From: Marinitoga sp. 38H-ov
Lineage (GTDB): Bacteria; Thermotogota; Thermotogae; Petrotogales; Petrotogaceae
DNA: 64,000 bases
Direction of reading: 5' to 3'
NCBI RefSeq assembly: GCF_011057715.1
Contig: NZ_LNGH01000007.1
Location: 40,699 to 104,698 of the forward strand
Under the pieces are notes generated by a model. That model saw only the letters and a program-made list of their open reading frames with translations. It was not told the DNA's origin and made no database searches. Below, in pieces: positions 26,017 through 35,516 of the stretch. A program made the position numbers and the translations under genes. Position 1 is the first letter of the stretch. Each line of letters starts with the position of its first letter.

Positions 26017-27495
26017 ATGAAAAAGAAATTTAAGATGCCAACAGCCTACACTATACTTTTTTCAATTATAGTTGTAGTAGCAATTTTCACATGGATTGTT
26101 CCAGCAGGGCAGTATGATTATGTTGATCCAACAGCTTCAAAACCACAACCTATTCCAGGTACATATCATAGGGTTGAACAAAACCCCCAAGGATTATGGG
26201 AAATTTTTAATGCGCCAATTAAAGGTTTTTATGATGCAGTGGATATAGCTTTATTTGTTATTGTTATAGGTGGTTTTTTATCTATAGTTATGAAAACAGG
26301 AGCTATTGAAGCAGGTATATCAAATGTTTTAAAGAAACTTAATGGTAAAGAAAAATTGTTAATTCCAATTTTAATGATTTTATTTGGATTGGGTGGAACA
26401 ACATACGGAATGGCAGAAGAAACAATTGCTTTTTACCCTCTTATTATTCCAGTATTTATAGCAGCAGGTTTTGATGCTTTAACTGCGGTTGCAACAATAG
26501 CATTAGGTGCTGGATTGGGAGTATTAGGTTCTACAGTTAATCCATTTGCGACAGGTATAGCCTCTGGGTTTGCAAATATTTCAATTGGTGATGGAATTAT
26601 ATTGAGATTAGTTATATTATTCATTTCAGAAATAATTGGAATTATATATGTAATGAAATATGCGGATAAAGTAAAAAAAGATCCATCAAAATCCTTAATA
26701 TATCATTTGAAAGATGAACATGAAGAACATTTTAAAAACGAAAACAATGAAGAAATTCATTTAACAAAAGAAAGAAAAAATGTATTATGGGTTTTCGGAT
26801 TAACATTTGTTATAATGGTTTTAGGGGTTATACCTTGGGCATGGAAGTTTGATATATTAATCTTTGAAAAATTTAATAACTTTTTAATGAATATTCCAGT
26901 ATTAGGTAAAATTATAGGACATCCAATACCATTAGGAGACTGGTGGTTTGGAGAAATAACAATGTTATTTTTTGTAGCTAGTTTAATAATTTCTAGAATG
27001 TATAAAATGAGTGAAAATGAATATATAGATAGTTTTGTAAGTGGAGCAAGAGATTTATTAGGAGTGGCATTAATTATTGGAGTTTCAAGAGGGATAACAG
27101 TTGTTATGAATGATGGAGGAATGACAGCAACTATTCTTCATTGGGGAGAAGAAACATTAGCAAAATTAGGATCAGCAGCATTTGTTAATATAGCTTATTT
27201 ATTCTATTTGCCAATGTCATTTTTAGTGCCGTCTACATCTGGTTTAGCTACTTTAACAATGCCAATTATGGCTCCATTAGCAGATTTTGCAGGAGTAGGA
27301 AGAGATTTAGTTATAACAGCTTATCAATCTGCATCAGGTGTAATTAATTTATTTACTCCTACAAGTGCAGTTATTATGGGTGCATTAGCAATTGCTAAAG
27401 TTCCATATGAAACATACTTTAAATTTGTTTGGAAATTATTAATTATAATATCATTAGTTGTAATGGCATTATTAACTATAGCTGTATATATATAA
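26017..27495 (+). CDS. YfcC family membrane carrier
   Basis: Integral membrane protein of about 492 aa with roughly 12 membrane segments and the YfcC hallmarks: an N-terminal PTAYTILFSIIVVVAIFTWIVPAGQY, GGTTYGMAEETIAFYPLIIPV, NPFATGIASGFA and VPSTSGLATLTMPIMAPLAD. Family members are thought to carry C4-dicarboxylates or basic amino acids, and are often placed near arginine/ornithine catabolism. With the arcB-arcC pair about 4 kb away, an ornithine/citrulline or peptide-product exchange role is possible. An in-frame extension overlaps pepV; the ATG at 26017 has a GAGGAGG site and is preferred. Confidence 0.85.
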   Translation: MKKKFKMPTAYTILFSIIVVVAIFTWIVPAGQYDYVDPTASKPQPIPGTYHRVEQNPQGLWEIFNAPIKGFYDAVDIALFVIVIGGFLSIVMKTGAIEAGISNVLKKLNGKEKLLIPILMILFGLGGTTYGMAEETIAFYPLIIPVFIAAGFDALTAVATIALGAGLGVLGSTVNPFATGIASGFANISIGDGIILRLVILFISEIIGIIYVMKYADKVKKDPSKSLIYHLKDEHEEHFKNENNEEIHLTKERKNVLWVFGLTFVIMVLGVIPWAWKFDILIFEKFNNFLMNIPVLGKIIGHPIPLGDWWFGEITMLFFVASLIISRMYKMSENEYIDSFVSGARDLLGVALIIGVSRGITVVMNDGGMTATILHWGEETLAKLGSAAFVNIAYLFYLPMSFLVPSTSGLATLTMPIMAPLADFAGVGRDLVITAYQSASGVINLFTPTSAVIMGALAIAKVPYETYFKFVWKLLIIISLVVMALLTIAVYI

Positions 27496-27496
27496 T

Positions 27497-27525
27497 AAAA
27501 TAGGGCTTTGCGCCCTATTTTATTA
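27497..27525. terminator. Bidirectional terminator between the YfcC gene and the polA operon
   Basis: A 10-bp stem AAAATAGGGC / GCCCTATTTT (27497-27506 / 27512-27521). The stop codon of the minus-strand gene (27515-27517) lies inside the right arm. Confidence 0.88.
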
Positions 27526-28195
27526 TATTATATCCTATAAATCCTATAAATAATCCTAAAATACTTAGTATTATATATTTAGTATAAGTTTTTTTGTTTC
27601 TATTAATTTTAAATTCTATATCTTTTGTATATATTCCTTTAGAATTGATAAATTTAAGCGATGTGTTATAATTTCCGTCTTTTAAATTAATTGGTATATA
27701 TAATTCATTTTTTCCAGGATAAATATATTTTTCAAAACCTAGAATCTTCAAAGTACAATATGTATTTGAATAAAGGACAAGTCTTAATGAATCATTATAC
27801 CAATCATTATTTGGAGAAATATTCTTTGTATAATAATAAAGTTTTATATTTGGTTCTACTTCTTCAAATCCGATTATTAATTCCTCATTATTTAATAAAA
27901 ATTCATAATTCTTATTGTTATATTTTATATTAATTTTTCCAGAACCAGTTATAAATTTTTGCAGTTTTGAATAAACTATAAATTCTTCATTATCAATAAT
28001 AATTTTTTGAGGATATTTTTTAAAATTAAAAGTAATTGTAGATATTATTGAATCATCAATATAATAAAGTTTTACAATTTGACTATATGTTGTATTTGTA
28101 CTCCCGAAAGTAATTAAAAAATTAAAATTTATACTAGTATAACCAAAGGAAACAATAGTTATTAAACAGAAAATTAAAATAATAAATTTTTTCAT
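27515..28195 (-). CDS. Exported protein with C-terminal membrane anchor, unknown
   Basis: A 226-aa protein with an N-terminal signal peptide, a beta-rich Asn/Ile/Tyr-rich middle and a C-terminal hydrophobic segment (YIILSILGLFIGFIGYNIIK), so probably anchored in the membrane with the bulk outside the cytoplasm. There are no cysteines in a lipobox and no recognised domain; an immunoglobulin-like fold is possible. It is the last gene of the rel-dtd-polA transcript, 9 bp after polA, and its 3' end lies in the shared terminator. Confidence 0.6.
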   Translation of the reverse strand: MKKFIILIFCLITIVSFGYTSINFNFLITFGSTNTTYSQIVKLYYIDDSIISTITFNFKKYPQKIIIDNEEFIVYSKLQKFITGSGKINIKYNNKNYEFLLNNEELIIGFEEVEPNIKLYYYTKNISPNNDWYNDSLRLVLYSNTYCTLKILGFEKYIYPGKNELYIPINLKDGNYNTSLKFINSKGIYTKDIEFKINRNKKTYTKYIILSILGLFIGFIGYNIIK

Positions 28196-28204
28196 AAAAT
28201 TGCC

Positions 28205-30874
28205 TCACTTTGTCCACCTTTCGGATATATTAATATCTACTTTAAGTGGGACATCTAATTTGTAGGCATTTTCTAGTGTTTCTTTTACTATTTTACGTAT
28301 TTCATTAGCTTTTTCTTTAGGTAATTCAATTACAATTTCATCATGTACTTGAAGTATCATTTTAGCATATTCTGGTAAAACTTCATCTAATTTAATCATA
28401 GCTAATTTCATTATATCAGAAGCAGTGCCTTGAATAGGAGTATTAATAGCTATTCGTTTTAAATCATTTTTATTAAGTCTCAGATTTCCTAAAAACCTTT
28501 TTCTTCCAAATAATGTTTCAACATATCCGTTTTTTTCTAAATTACTTAATATATTATGTTGGTATTTTTCCACGTTTTTATATAATTCGAAATATTTTTT
28601 TATGAAAACACCAGCTTCATCTCTACTAATTCCTGTTCGTTCTGCTAAACCATATGAAGATACTCCATAAATAATAGAAAAATTAATCATTTTTCCAATT
28701 TGTCTCATATGATTATCCACTTTATTTTCAGGGACATCAAAAAGTTTTGCAGCTGTTATTGTATGTATGTCTAAATCATTTTTAAATGATTCAATTAAAA
28801 CAGGGTCTTTACTCATATGAGCTAAAACTCTTAATTCAATTTGAGAATAATCAGCACTTAATAATACATATCCTTCTTTTTCAGCTTTAACAGCATTTCT
28901 TATTTTTTCGCCTTCTGCTTCTCTAATAGGAAGATTTTGTAAATTTGGTTCGCTACTACTTAATCTACCAGTTGCTGCACCTGTTTGATTAAAAGATGTA
29001 TGTACTCTTTTTGTTTTCTTGTTTACCAATTTAGGTATTGCTTGAATATAAGTAGAAAGTAATTTTTGATACTTTCTATATTCTAATATTTTTTCTATTA
29101 TTGGATGTTCATCCTTCATTTCTTCTAAAACTTGTGCACTTGTTGAAAAAGCTCCGCCTTTAGTTTTCTTTTTAGGCATTAATCCTAATTTATTAAATAA
29201 TAATTCACTAATTTGTTTTGGAGAACTAGGATTTATTTCATAACCGGCAAGTTCATATATTTCTAGCAAGGTCTTATTTAAGATTTCTGTATATTCTTTT
29301 TCTAATTTCTTTAAATAATGTATATCAAAATACACACCATTTAATTCCATTTTTGCTAAAACCGGTATTAAAGGGTTTTCAATCTCAAACATTAATTTTT
29401 CTAATCCGAATTCATAAATTCTTGGTCTTAAAACATGAAATAATCTTAAAGTTATGTCGGCATCTTCTCCTGAATATTCAGCAACTTTTTCTGGTTCTAT
29501 GTCATTTAAAGTTTTAGCGAATAAAGTATTATTAACAACATCTTCATATTTAATTGTCTCATAATTTAGATATTTTTTTGCTAAGTCGTCCATATTAAAT
29601 CTTCTTGAATCAGGAGAAATTAAATATGCAGCGATCATAGTATCAAAATAAGGTGTTTTTATGTCAAATCCATAAACTTTCATAATAGATAGATCGTATT
29701 TTAAATTTTGACCAATAATATTTTTTTCTTTTAAAATAGTCCATAATTCATCTAAAATTTTTATTTTTTCTTCTTTAGTTTCTTTTGAGATATCAATATA
29801 ATATCCTTTTTTTGGCTCATATGATATAGCTATACCTAATATATCTGCTTCATATGGATCAACAGAGGTTGTTTCGAGATCAAAAGATATTAAGTCTTGT
29901 TTTTTTAATTCATCAAATAAAATATTTAAATCATTCTTTTTTAATAGTATATAATCTCCTTTACCAGAGAGTTCATTTGCTTTGTTAGATATTTTTTTAT
30001 TTGATTCTTTTAATCCAAGATCTCTAATTATAGAACTAAATTCAAATTCATTTAGTATTTCTTCTAGATTACTATTAAAACCACTATAAATATAGTCGTT
30101 CCAATCTATATTTAGTGGTACATCAGTAACTAATTGCACTAATTTTTTACTTAAAAACGCCATTTCTTTACCAGATTCCAACTTTTTTTGTATTGAATTT
30201 GTTGTATTTCTAATATTTTTATATATATCTTCTAAAGATCCAAATTCTTTTATTAGCTTTGTAGCTGTTTTTTCTCCAATTCCTTTAACACCTGGAATAT
30301 TATCAACGGAGTCACCTGTTAATGCTAAAAAATCTTGAATTTTTTCTGGGCCAAATCCATATTTTTCTATAACTTTTTCTATATCATATTCCCTTATATC
30401 CGTAATTCCTCTCCCAATTCTTAGCATTTTAATTTTATCATTTACTAATTGCATTAAATCTTTATCAGATGAGAAAATATATATATTTTCAAACTCTTTT
30501 TGACCTTTTAATGCTAATGTAGCAATTACATCATCAGCTTCATAACCTTCTTCAGCTAACGTTTTGATACCTAATGCATTTACTATTTCTAAAATATAAG
30601 GAAATTGATCTTTAAATATTTTTGGGGTTTCTGGTCTATTAGCTTTATAACTTTCAAGTAATTTATGTCTATATGTTTCAGTTTTTTTATCCATGATAAA
30701 TATAATTGCATCGTCATTCTTTTTTACATAATTTTCTAATATTTTTAATAACATCTTAGTTACGCCAAAAATGGCATTTGTTGGAATACCTGTAGATGTT
30801 TGTAAATTTTGATCAAGTGCAAAAAAAGCTCTATAAGCTATTCCACTGCCATCAATTAAATACAAATTTCTCAT
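28205..30874 (-). CDS. polA: DNA polymerase I
   Basis: Repair and Okazaki-fragment polymerase of about 889 aa with all three domains. The N-terminal 5' nuclease spans about residues 1-290 (YLIDGSGIAYRAFF, GYEADDVIATLA, GDSVDNIPGVKGIGEKTA). The 3'-5' exonuclease (about 310-490) retains FDLETTSVDP, NLKYDLS and YSGEDADIT, so proofreading looks intact. The polymerase carries DYSQIELRVLAH, the RQIGKMINFSIIYG finger helix and QVHDEIVIE. An ATG five codons upstream overlaps the preceding stop (ATGA), but the ATG at 30874 has the better GAGGT site. Co-directional with rel and dtd. Confidence 0.95.
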   Translation of the reverse strand: MRNLYLIDGSGIAYRAFFALDQNLQTSTGIPTNAIFGVTKMLLKILENYVKKNDDAIIFIMDKKTETYRHKLLESYKANRPETPKIFKDQFPYILEIVNALGIKTLAEEGYEADDVIATLALKGQKEFENIYIFSSDKDLMQLVNDKIKMLRIGRGITDIREYDIEKVIEKYGFGPEKIQDFLALTGDSVDNIPGVKGIGEKTATKLIKEFGSLEDIYKNIRNTTNSIQKKLESGKEMAFLSKKLVQLVTDVPLNIDWNDYIYSGFNSNLEEILNEFEFSSIIRDLGLKESNKKISNKANELSGKGDYILLKKNDLNILFDELKKQDLISFDLETTSVDPYEADILGIAISYEPKKGYYIDISKETKEEKIKILDELWTILKEKNIIGQNLKYDLSIMKVYGFDIKTPYFDTMIAAYLISPDSRRFNMDDLAKKYLNYETIKYEDVVNNTLFAKTLNDIEPEKVAEYSGEDADITLRLFHVLRPRIYEFGLEKLMFEIENPLIPVLAKMELNGVYFDIHYLKKLEKEYTEILNKTLLEIYELAGYEINPSSPKQISELLFNKLGLMPKKKTKGGAFSTSAQVLEEMKDEHPIIEKILEYRKYQKLLSTYIQAIPKLVNKKTKRVHTSFNQTGAATGRLSSSEPNLQNLPIREAEGEKIRNAVKAEKEGYVLLSADYSQIELRVLAHMSKDPVLIESFKNDLDIHTITAAKLFDVPENKVDNHMRQIGKMINFSIIYGVSSYGLAERTGISRDEAGVFIKKYFELYKNVEKYQHNILSNLEKNGYVETLFGRKRFLGNLRLNKNDLKRIAINTPIQGTASDIMKLAMIKLDEVLPEYAKMILQVHDEIVIELPKEKANEIRKIVKETLENAYKLDVPLKVDINISERWTK

Positions 30875-30885
30875 ATTTTTACCTC

Positions 30886-31083
30886 TCATTCAGCTCTTAT
30901 ATACTTTTTTGTTCCATCAGGAAGTTTAAATTTTACTACAACGCCTTTAGCAGGCTTTTCTTCTTCTCTAAAAATTTTATGTATATTTTCTGGAGTAATT
31001 CCATATTGAACTCCTTCAGCACTAATATGTGCATCAAACGGGTGAATTGAATATACAAATACAGTTATTTCTACCTCTTTCAT
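30886..31083 (-). CDS. Conserved-looking 65-aa protein of unknown function
   Basis: A small acidic-to-neutral protein with beta-type sequence (KEVEITVFVYSIHPFDAH, VVVKFKLPDGTKKY), no membrane segment and no cysteines. A good TTGGAGGGATT site precedes the ATG, and it sits between dtd and polA with its stop touching the polA start region, which supports a real gene. Not recognised; no function proposed. Confidence 0.65.
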   Translation of the reverse strand: MKEVEITVFVYSIHPFDAHISAEGVQYGITPENIHKIFREEEKPAKGVVVKFKLPDGTKKYIRAE

Positions 31084-31120
31084 AATAATCCCTCCAATGT
31101 TTTTTTAAAATATTTTTTCT

Positions 31121-31573
31121 TTAAAATGTTTTTTCTGAGTCTAATAATAATGTGACAGGACCATCATTAATTAAATGAACCTTCATATCGGCTTGAAAAA
31201 TACCCTTTTCTACTTTTAAATTATATTTTTTTTCTATGTATTCAATAAACTTTTCATAATATTCATTACCTTTTTCTGGATTTGCTGCGGTAGAATATGA
31301 AGGTCTTCTCCCTTTTCTACAATCTCCGTATAATGTGAATTGAGAAATAACCAAGATTTCTCCTTTTATATCAAGTAAAGAAAGATTCATTTTATCTTCT
31401 GAATCTTCAAAAATTCTCAAATTCATAATTTTATCTGCTAACCATTCTATATCTTTTTCTGTATCGTTTTGTCCTACACCTAATAATACTAAAATACCCT
31501 TTCCAATTTTTCCTACAGTTTTTCCTTCTACATCTACATGTGATTCTAAAACTCTTTGAACAACTGCTCTCAC
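31121..31573 (-). CDS. dtd: D-aminoacyl-tRNA deacylase
   Basis: Hydrolyses D-aminoacyl-tRNAs (and Gly mischarged on tRNA-Ala), recycling tRNA. The 150-aa length is standard. Signature segments are MRAVVQRV at the N-terminus, [16 protein letters not shown] (the SQFTL catalytic motif) and the C-terminal [10 protein letters not shown], containing the chirality-checking Gly-Pro. The start is GTG with an AAGGAGGAG site. It begins 2 bp after the rel stop, an association common in bacteria. Confidence 0.95.
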   Translation of the reverse strand: MRAVVQRVLESHVDVEGKTVGKIGKGILVLLGVGQNDTEKDIEWLADKIMNLRIFEDSEDKMNLSLLDIKGEILVISQFTLYGDCRKGRRPSYSTAANPEKGNEYYEKFIEYIEKKYNLKVEKGIFQADMKVHLINDGPVTLLLDSEKTF

Positions 31574-31575
31574 AA

Positions 31576-33741
31576 CTAACTCCTCCTTACATTAAATACT
31601 CCTTTTATGTTTTTTATTGCTGTTAATACCCTCATTAAATGCTGAACATCTTTTACAGCTAATCTTAATTTCAAATCTACTCTATCAATTTTTCTAGATG
31701 TTTCATACATTTCTATATTAGCTTTTTCGTTTTTAACAACACGTCTAATATCATTTAAAACTGATTTATCCTCCAATTCTATAAGTAAATGGGTTACATA
31801 TTTTGAATTAACTATATCTTCAGTAATCCACGAAACTTTAACTACTCTAGATTGCGGAACTTCTTTAATATTCATACAATTTTCCCTGTGTACTCCTATA
31901 CCACGTCTGCTTACAATGCCAATAATATCATCGCCTAATACTGGATTACAACATTTTGCAAAATATATATCTATGCCTTCTTGACCATCAACGATAACTC
32001 CTATGCCTTTTTTCTTATAATTGATTTTTTGAGTAATAAATTTCTCATTTTTTTGTTCAATTTGTTCATCTTTTTTCTCAAAAAGCTTATAAATTTCTTT
32101 AGGATTAATATCTCCAAATCCAAGTCTTATATATAATTCATTTTCGTTTTTTACATTGTTTTTTTCACAAAAAACCTGATTTTCTTTTAAGTCGTGAATT
32201 AAATTATCTATTGAAATATTTAAATCTTTAGCTATCTCTCTTATTTTTTCTCTACCTTTTTCTTCAAGGTTTTTTTCATTTTTTAATCTATAATATCTTT
32301 TTATTTTATGTTTTGTACGAGAAGATTTTGCATATTTTAACCAATCTATACTAGGACCAGGTGAATTTCTATTGACAATAATTTCAACAATATCACCATT
32401 TTGCAATTCGTAACTTATAGGTACAATTTTTCCATTAACTTTTGCTCCGGCAAAGTGATTTCCAACATTTGTGTGTATTGCATATGCAAAATCAATAGGT
32501 GTAGAACCATATGGTAAATGTAAAATTTCTCCTTTAGGAGTAAAAACAAATACTTCATGGACACTTAATTCTTCTTCTATATCATTTAAGTTAAATGCTG
32601 ATTGTGCAATTTCCTTATGTAAATCCATTAATCTTTTAACAAAATATAATTTTTTAGAATCAACACCTTGTTTATATGCCCAATGAGCAGCTAATCCATA
32701 TTCGCTTTCTTCATGCATTTCCCAGTCTCTAATTTGTATTTCTAATGTTTCACCCTTATTCGTAATTACTGTAGTATGAATAGATCTATATCCATTGGAT
32801 TTAGGAACAGCAATATAATCTTTAATTCTTCCCGGGACAGGTCTCCAAACAGAATGAACAACCCCCAATGCAGCATAGCAAGCGGTTGGTGATTCAGTAA
32901 TAATTCTTAAAGCTATAACATCATATATTTCATCAAAACTTTTATTTTTTCTAAGCATTTTTTCCCATATACTATATAAATGCTTTGATCTTCCTTGAAG
33001 AGAAGATTTTATATTATGTTTTTTTAGTTGTTCTAAAATTATCTCTTTATATTCTTCCATTCTATCATGAACATTTTTAATTTTTTCTTCTAGTTTATTT
33101 TTTAAATCCTTATATGCTTGTGGATAAAGATACATAAAAGATAAATCTTCTAATTCTGCTTTTATTTTATGTATTCCTAACCTATGAGCAATTGGAGCAT
33201 ATATCTTAAGAGTCTCTTGAGCTTTTATTATCTGCTTTTTTTGTGGAACATATTGCAATGTTCTCATGTTATGTAATCTATCAGAAAGTTTAACAATTAT
33301 AACTCTAATATCATTAGACATAGCAAGTAACATTTTACGTATAGTTTCTATTTTTTCTAGTGATTTCATATCAACTTTATTTAATTTTTCATTTAATTTT
33401 AAATTGCTAATTTTAGTGACTCCATCTACAATTCTGGCTATATCATCTCCGAATTCTTTTTGAATAACTTCTATATTTACATTACAATCTTCTACTACAT
33501 CATGTAATAATGCTGATGAAATGCTTTCAATATCCATTTTTAATTCAGCTAAAATTTTTGAAACTTCCTTAGGGTGTTCAAAAAAAGGTTCTCCAGAAGC
33601 ACGCATTTGTCCTTCATGCGCTTCTTTTGCCAAAAAATATGCTTTTTTTAATATTTCTATTTCAGAAGTATTTAAATTTCTTTCTAATAAATTTTTAATT
33701 TCTTTCAAATATAAGTCGAATTCTTTGTTTATTTTATCCAT
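31576..33741 (-). CDS. rel: Bifunctional (p)ppGpp synthetase/hydrolase (RelA/SpoT, Rel)
   Basis: Controls the stringent response. The 721-aa protein has the long RSH layout: an HD hydrolase domain (about 40-190, with [16 protein letters not shown] and LLHDVVED, so hydrolase residues look intact), a synthetase domain (about 240-350, with [20 protein letters not shown]), a TGS domain (about 390-450, [22 protein letters not shown]), a zinc-finger-type [12 protein letters not shown] region and a C-terminal ACT domain. GGAAGGATG precedes the ATG. It heads the rel-dtd-65aa-polA-226aa unit, divergent from fabG. Confidence 0.95.
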   Translation of the reverse strand: MDKINKEFDLYLKEIKNLLERNLNTSEIEILKKAYFLAKEAHEGQMRASGEPFFEHPKEVSKILAELKMDIESISSALLHDVVEDCNVNIEVIQKEFGDDIARIVDGVTKISNLKLNEKLNKVDMKSLEKIETIRKMLLAMSNDIRVIIVKLSDRLHNMRTLQYVPQKKQIIKAQETLKIYAPIAHRLGIHKIKAELEDLSFMYLYPQAYKDLKNKLEEKIKNVHDRMEEYKEIILEQLKKHNIKSSLQGRSKHLYSIWEKMLRKNKSFDEIYDVIALRIITESPTACYAALGVVHSVWRPVPGRIKDYIAVPKSNGYRSIHTTVITNKGETLEIQIRDWEMHEESEYGLAAHWAYKQGVDSKKLYFVKRLMDLHKEIAQSAFNLNDIEEELSVHEVFVFTPKGEILHLPYGSTPIDFAYAIHTNVGNHFAGAKVNGKIVPISYELQNGDIVEIIVNRNSPGPSIDWLKYAKSSRTKHKIKRYYRLKNEKNLEEKGREKIREIAKDLNISIDNLIHDLKENQVFCEKNNVKNENELYIRLGFGDINPKEIYKLFEKKDEQIEQKNEKFITQKINYKKKGIGVIVDGQEGIDIYFAKCCNPVLGDDIIGIVSRRGIGVHRENCMNIKEVPQSRVVKVSWITEDIVNSKYVTHLLIELEDKSVLNDIRRVVKNEKANIEMYETSRKIDRVDLKLRLAVKDVQHLMRVLTAIKNIKGVFNVRRS

Positions 33742-33836
33742 TTATTCACATCCTTCCTATATTATAATTATATCACAAAACCATTTTTTATGATATAATA
33801 TGATATATTCAAAGGTTTGAAATTGGAGGTAAAAAT
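33742..33836. promoter_or_regulatory. Divergent promoter region rel/fabG
   Basis: Short AT-rich gap with a TATAAT-like hexamer on each strand (minus strand near 33763-33768; plus strand near 33794-33799), suitable for divergent transcription. No operator-like repeat seen. Confidence 0.45.
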
Positions 33837-34586
33837 ATGAAATTAGAAAATAAAGTATGTATTGTTACAGGTGCTAATAGAGGTATTGGAAAAGAGATAT
33901 GTAGAAAATTTGTAGAAGAGGGAGCAACAGTTTTAGGTTTTGCTAGAAATTTAGAAGATTTAAAAAAAGTTGAAGAAGAATTAAATGTTTTAAATAAAGG
34001 TTTTTTTAGGGGATATAAAGTTGATGTTTCTAATAGTGAAGAAGTAAATAATGCTGTAAAAGATATATTTAATGAATATAAAAGAATAGATGTTCTTGTA
34101 AATAATGCTGGGGTAGCAAAAGATATGTTATTGCTATTAATGAAAGAAGAAGATTTTGATTTTGTTATAAACGTTAATTTAAAAGGTGTATTTTTAGTTA
34201 CAAAAGCTGTAGCTAAAGTTATGAGGAAACAAAAAGAAGGCTCAATTATAAATATTTCAAGTGTTGTGGGAATAGATGGAAATATAGGACAAACAAACTA
34301 TTCTGCAAGTAAATCTGGTGTAATAGGAATGACAAAAACATGGGCAAAAGAACTTACAATGAGAGGAGAACAAATTAGAGTAAATGCAGTAGCTCCTGGC
34401 TTTATAGAAACAGATATGACAAAAAATCTTGATGAAGAATTAAAAAAAGAAGCTTTAAAAAGAATTTTACTTAGGCGTTTAGGCAATGCGGAAGAAGTAG
34501 CAAAGGTAGTATTATTTTTAGCATGTGATGATTCATCATATATAACAGGTCAAGTTATAAGGATAGATGGAGGGTTATCATTGTAA
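33837..34586 (+). CDS. fabG: 3-oxoacyl-ACP reductase FabG (SDR family)
   Basis: NADPH-dependent reduction of 3-oxoacyl-ACP in fatty acid elongation. The 249-aa classical SDR has the nucleotide motif TGANRGIGKE, NNAG (near residue 90), the active site with Ser in INISSV and Tyr/Lys in YSASK, and the C-terminal DGGLSL. Length and the VAPGFIETDMT segment fit FabG; other SDR alcohol dehydrogenases cannot be excluded because no other fab gene is adjacent. GGAGGT precedes the ATG. The stop overlaps the next start by one base. Confidence 0.85.
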   Translation: MKLENKVCIVTGANRGIGKEICRKFVEEGATVLGFARNLEDLKKVEEELNVLNKGFFRGYKVDVSNSEEVNNAVKDIFNEYKRIDVLVNNAGVAKDMLLLLMKEEDFDFVINVNLKGVFLVTKAVAKVMRKQKEGSIINISSVVGIDGNIGQTNYSASKSGVIGMTKTWAKELTMRGEQIRVNAVAPGFIETDMTKNLDEELKKEALKRILLRRLGNAEEVAKVVLFLACDDSSYITGQVIRIDGGLSL

Positions 34587-35515
34587 TGGGATATATACCA
34601 GGATATATAAAATTATATGAAAATGGGGAATTGCATAGACGAAGAGATTTATTATATGAAAAATTATATTCATGTGATTTATGTCCAAAGAATTGTAAAG
34701 TGAATAGATATGAAAATTTAGGGGTATGTAAAGTTGGAGATAAAATAAAAATTTCAGAATTCGTCTTATATAAAGGAGAAGAACCACCTTTAGTTGGAGA
34801 TACTGGTGCAGGAGGAGTGTTTTTCAGCAATTGTGCTATGAAATGTGTATATTGTCAAAATTTTAATTTTTCTCAAAATGGTTTTGGGAATGAATTTTCA
34901 GTAGAAGAATTAGCAAACAAATTTATTTGGCTACAAAATGAAAAAAAAGTAAAAAACATAGATCTAGTTACAGCTACACCTTATTTGCCATTTATATTTG
35001 ATGCATTGATATTAGCCATTGAAAAAGGTTTGAATATTCCATTATTATGGAATACGTCATCGTATGAAACTGTTGAAACATTAAAATTACTAGATGGAAT
35101 AATTGATATTTATTTACCAGATATTAGATATACATCAGAATATGCTGCGAACAGATATTCAAAAACGCCAGATTATTGGGAATATGCAAATAAAGCTATA
35201 ATTGAAATGTATAACCAAACAAAGGGAGAATATATTTTTGAAGATGATATATTAAAAAAAGGTATGATAGTAAGAGTTCTTGTTTTGCCTAATAATATTG
35301 ATGAATCTAAAGATGCTTTAAGATTTATTGCCAAATTAGATAAAAATATTTTAATTAGTTTAATGGATCAATTTGTTCCAGTATATAGAACTAATGAATA
35401 TCCTGAAATAAATAGATTTTTAAAGAAAAGTGAATATGATAAGGTAGTAGATTTGATGGTAAATTTAGATTTAGAAGGTTGGGTACAAGAACATAAATTA
35501 TTAGAGGAGGATTAA
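34586..35515 (+). CDS. Radical SAM protein, PflA-related (COG1313 type)
   Basis: A 309-aa enzyme with the radical SAM cluster motif CAMKCVYC (CxxxCxxC, near residue 87) preceded by an extra cysteine-rich segment CDLCPKNCKVNR...GVC around residues 31-48. This layout matches the PflX-like proteins often annotated as pyruvate-formate-lyase activating enzymes, whose real substrates are mostly unknown. Later conserved segments are WNTSSYE and DIYLPDIRY. It is coupled to fabG (TAATG). No glycyl-radical enzyme gene lies nearby, so a PFL-activating role has no support from context. Confidence 0.82.
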   Translation: MGYIPGYIKLYENGELHRRRDLLYEKLYSCDLCPKNCKVNRYENLGVCKVGDKIKISEFVLYKGEEPPLVGDTGAGGVFFSNCAMKCVYCQNFNFSQNGFGNEFSVEELANKFIWLQNEKKVKNIDLVTATPYLPFIFDALILAIEKGLNIPLLWNTSSYETVETLKLLDGIIDIYLPDIRYTSEYAANRYSKTPDYWEYANKAIIEMYNQTKGEYIFEDDILKKGMIVRVLVLPNNIDESKDALRFIAKLDKNILISLMDQFVPVYRTNEYPEINRFLKKSEYDKVVDLMVNLDLEGWVQEHKLLEED

Positions 35516-35516
35516 G

